Positions 14,814 to 16,319 of a DNA stretch of 16,319 bases are shown here, one piece after another. Made by a program: the position numbers and the translations under genes. Location of the stretch: positions 1 through 16,319 of the forward strand of contig JAHWJJ010000034.1 of NCBI GenBank assembly GCA_019348475.1, read 5' to 3'. This stretch comes from Gemmatimonadota bacterium (GTDB lineage: Bacteria > Gemmatimonadota > Gemmatimonadetes > Longimicrobiales > Longimicrobiaceae). The notes under the pieces are model-generated. The model saw only the letters and a program-made list of their open reading frames with translations, was not told where the DNA came from and searched no databases. Position 1 is the first letter of the stretch. Each line of letters opens with the position of its first letter.

Positions 14814-16319
14814 AGGTTGTACTTCCCCGACAGGTCCTGCTGCGTGCTGGTGGCGATCAGGCGGATCTCGTCCTGCTGCATCAGGGGGTCGTCGCGAAGG
14901 GCCAGGGTGAGCTTGAGCGACTTCTCCAGGTCCCTGAGGAACTTCGGCTCCTGCTCGATCAGGAAGAGCGCCACCTCGGGGTGCACGCGCACCGTCACCT
15001 GCCGCTCCTTGCCGTCCGCCGCGGCGCGGCGAAGGGAGCGCTCGATCCGGCGCACCACCGTCTCGGGGGTAAAGATGCGGCCGCTGCCACCGCACGCCGG
15101 GCACGCCGCCGTCTGCGTGTGGTACAGCGAGGGGCGCACCCGCTGGCGCGTCATCTCGATCAGCCCCAGCTCGCTCACCTGGAACGCCTTGGTGCGCGCC
15201 CGGTCGCGCGACAGGTGCTGCCGCAGCTCCTGCAGCACCTTTTCGCGGTTGGCCTTCGACTCCATGTCGATGAAGTCGCAGACGATGATCCCGCCCACGT
15301 CGCGCAGCCGCAGCTGCCGCGCGATCTCGCGGGCCGCGTCCACGTTGGTCTTCAGGATCGTCTTTTCGGGGTCCTTTTTTCCCGTGTAGCGCCCCGTGTT
15401 GACGTCGATGGAAACCAGCGCCTCCGTGGGCTCCACGATGATGTAGCCGCCGGAGGGCAGGTTCACGCGCCGCTGGAACGCGTCGCGGATCTCGCGCTCC
15501 AGGTCGTACGCGTCGAAGAGCGGCTTTGCGTCGGCGTACAGGTGCACGCGCTGCACCAGCGTGGGGTCCACCTGCTCCAGGTACGCCACGATCTCGTCGT
15601 AGACGTTCTTGCTGTCGACGGTGAGCGAGTCCACCTTCTGCGAGAACAGGTCGCGGATGATCCCCGCCGTGAGCTTGGCTTCGCGGTGCACCGGGGCCGG
15701 GGCGCGCGCCCGCCTGGCCTTCTTCTGGATCTGCTGCCAGGTGGACATGAGCGACTTGAGCTCGCGCTCGAAGGTCTCGCGCGTCAGGTCCTCGCTCACC
15801 GTGCGGACGATCACGCCGCCGGACTTCTGCGGCAGGACCTCGCGGGCCATGGTGCGCAGCCGCGCCCGCTCTTCGCGGTCCTCGATCTTGCGCGACACGC
15901 CCACGTGCGACGAGCCGGGCATGTAGACCAGAAAGCGGCCGGGGAGCGAGATCTGGGCGGTCACGCGCGGGCCCTTGGTGCTGATGGGCTCCTTGCTCAC
16001 CTGCACCACCAGGTCCTGCCCCTTCTTCACCACGTCCTGGATGGGCGGATACCGCCCCCGCCTGCCGTCGCCGCCGCCGCCGTTCCCGTTGCCGCCGGAT
16101 CCCTTTTCCGCGGCGTCGTCGCCCTCGCCCGCGTCGTCGTCCTCGTCACCGTCCTCCTCCACCGCCACGTCCGAGACGTGCAGGAACGCCGCCTTCTCGG
16201 TTCCGATGTCGACGAAGGCGGCCTGGATGCCGGGAAGCACGGCCTCTACCCGCCCCTTGTACACGTCGCCCACCATGCGCGCCGCGTCCGGGCGCTCCAC
16301 CATCAGCTCCACCAGGACG
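14807..16319 (-). CDS. rng: Ribonuclease E/G, 5' end outside window
   Basis: This is an endoribonuclease of the Rne/Rng family, which cuts single-stranded RNA in rRNA maturation and mRNA decay. The gene is partial: the frame is open to the window edge, and a GTG at 16312 is internal, since VLVELMVERP fits the family and about 20-30 N-terminal residues are missing. Numbering from that GTG: an S1 domain starts at GDVYKGRVEAVLPGIQAAFVDIG (15-37); the catalytic aspartates are D303 (SIDVNTG) and D346 (VCDFIDM); the zinc-link CPACGG has C404 and C407. The spacing between these sites equals that of E. coli RNase E. Only about 94 residues follow the zinc-link, so there is no degradosome scaffold and RNase G is the better name. 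The S1 domain carries a low-complexity acidic/glycine insertion at about 50-88. Confidence 0.93.
   Translation of the reverse strand, partial: VLVELMVERPDAARMVGDVYKGRVEAVLPGIQAAFVDIGTEKAAFLHVSDVAVEEDGDEDDDAGEGDDAAEKGSGGNGNGGGGDGRRGRYPPIQDVVKKGQDLVVQVSKEPISTKGPRVTAQISLPGRFLVYMPGSSHVGVSRKIEDREERARLRTMAREVLPQKSGGVIVRTVSEDLTRETFERELKSLMSTWQQIQKKARRARAPAPVHREAKLTAGIIRDLFSQKVDSLTVDSKNVYDEIVAYLEQVDPTLVQRVHLYADAKPLFDAYDLEREIRDAFQRRVNLPSGGYIIVEPTEALVSIDVNTGRYTGKKDPEKTILKTNVDAAREIARQLRLRDVGGIIVCDFIDMESKANREKVLQELRQHLSRDRARTKAFQVSELGLIEMTRQRVRPSLYHTQTAACPACGGSGRIFTPETVVRRIERSLRRAAADGKERQVTVRVHPEVALFLIEQEPKFLRDLEKSLKLTLALRDDPLMQQDEIRLIATSTQQDLSGKYNLG

Overview
The window is very GC-rich, and every convincing gene shows strong G/C preference at third codon positions. 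This fits a Gram-negative, high-GC soil bacterium. The gene style (YtrA-type GntR-ABC operon, tandem CNNM/CBS proteins, an outer-membrane barrel with a two-Cys N-terminal domain, many GC-rich intergenic hairpins) reminds me of Gemmatimonadota, perhaps the Longimicrobium group. That placement is an inference from style, not a demonstrated one. No rRNA, tRNA, CRISPR array, transposase or phage gene was found.

Layout. (1) 9-2868, plus: a three-gene operon with stop/start overlaps, GntR regulator, ABC ATPase and 12-helix permease, i.e. a self-regulated exporter-type ABC system. (2) 2869-3305: about 440 bp without genes, holding hairpins, repeat-like sequence and the acnA terminator. (3) 3306-6236, minus: aconitase A with a linker insertion and an unusual C-terminal tail. 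(4) 6544-6939, minus: a small predicted lipoprotein with its own promoter and terminator. (5) 7328-7690, plus: an orphan GroES-like protein. It converges on a minus-strand pair: a frameshifted small lipoprotein-like gene (8141-8322) and a DUF202 membrane protein (7829-8080). (6) 8560-9849, plus: an exported outer-membrane-barrel-like protein. (7) 9893-12949, minus: a 77-aa two-helix membrane protein, then two overlapping CNNM/CBS (HlyC/CorC) transporter-like genes. (8) 13239-14225, plus: a second GntR-type regulator with a large unassigned sensor domain, divergent from the CNNM pair. (9) 14807-16319, minus, cut by the window edge: ribonuclease E/G.

The genes are mostly housekeeping or envelope functions, and I see no defence or biosynthetic system. 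The most unusual signal is non-coding. The convergent genes in (8) and (9) each take their TGA stop codon from the first unit of an 8-bp tandem array. The two arrays are near-perfect inverted copies about 490 bp apart, and each has the G-run spacing of a G-quadruplex. Between them lies a string of strong hairpins. A different 8-bp array follows the acnA stop codon and feeds into its terminator. Together these suggest a class of stop-codon-proximal octamer arrays in this genome. Other points worth checking are the orphan GroES, the aconitase tail, the homopolymer frameshift upstream of DUF202 and the unknown sensor domain of the second GntR protein.
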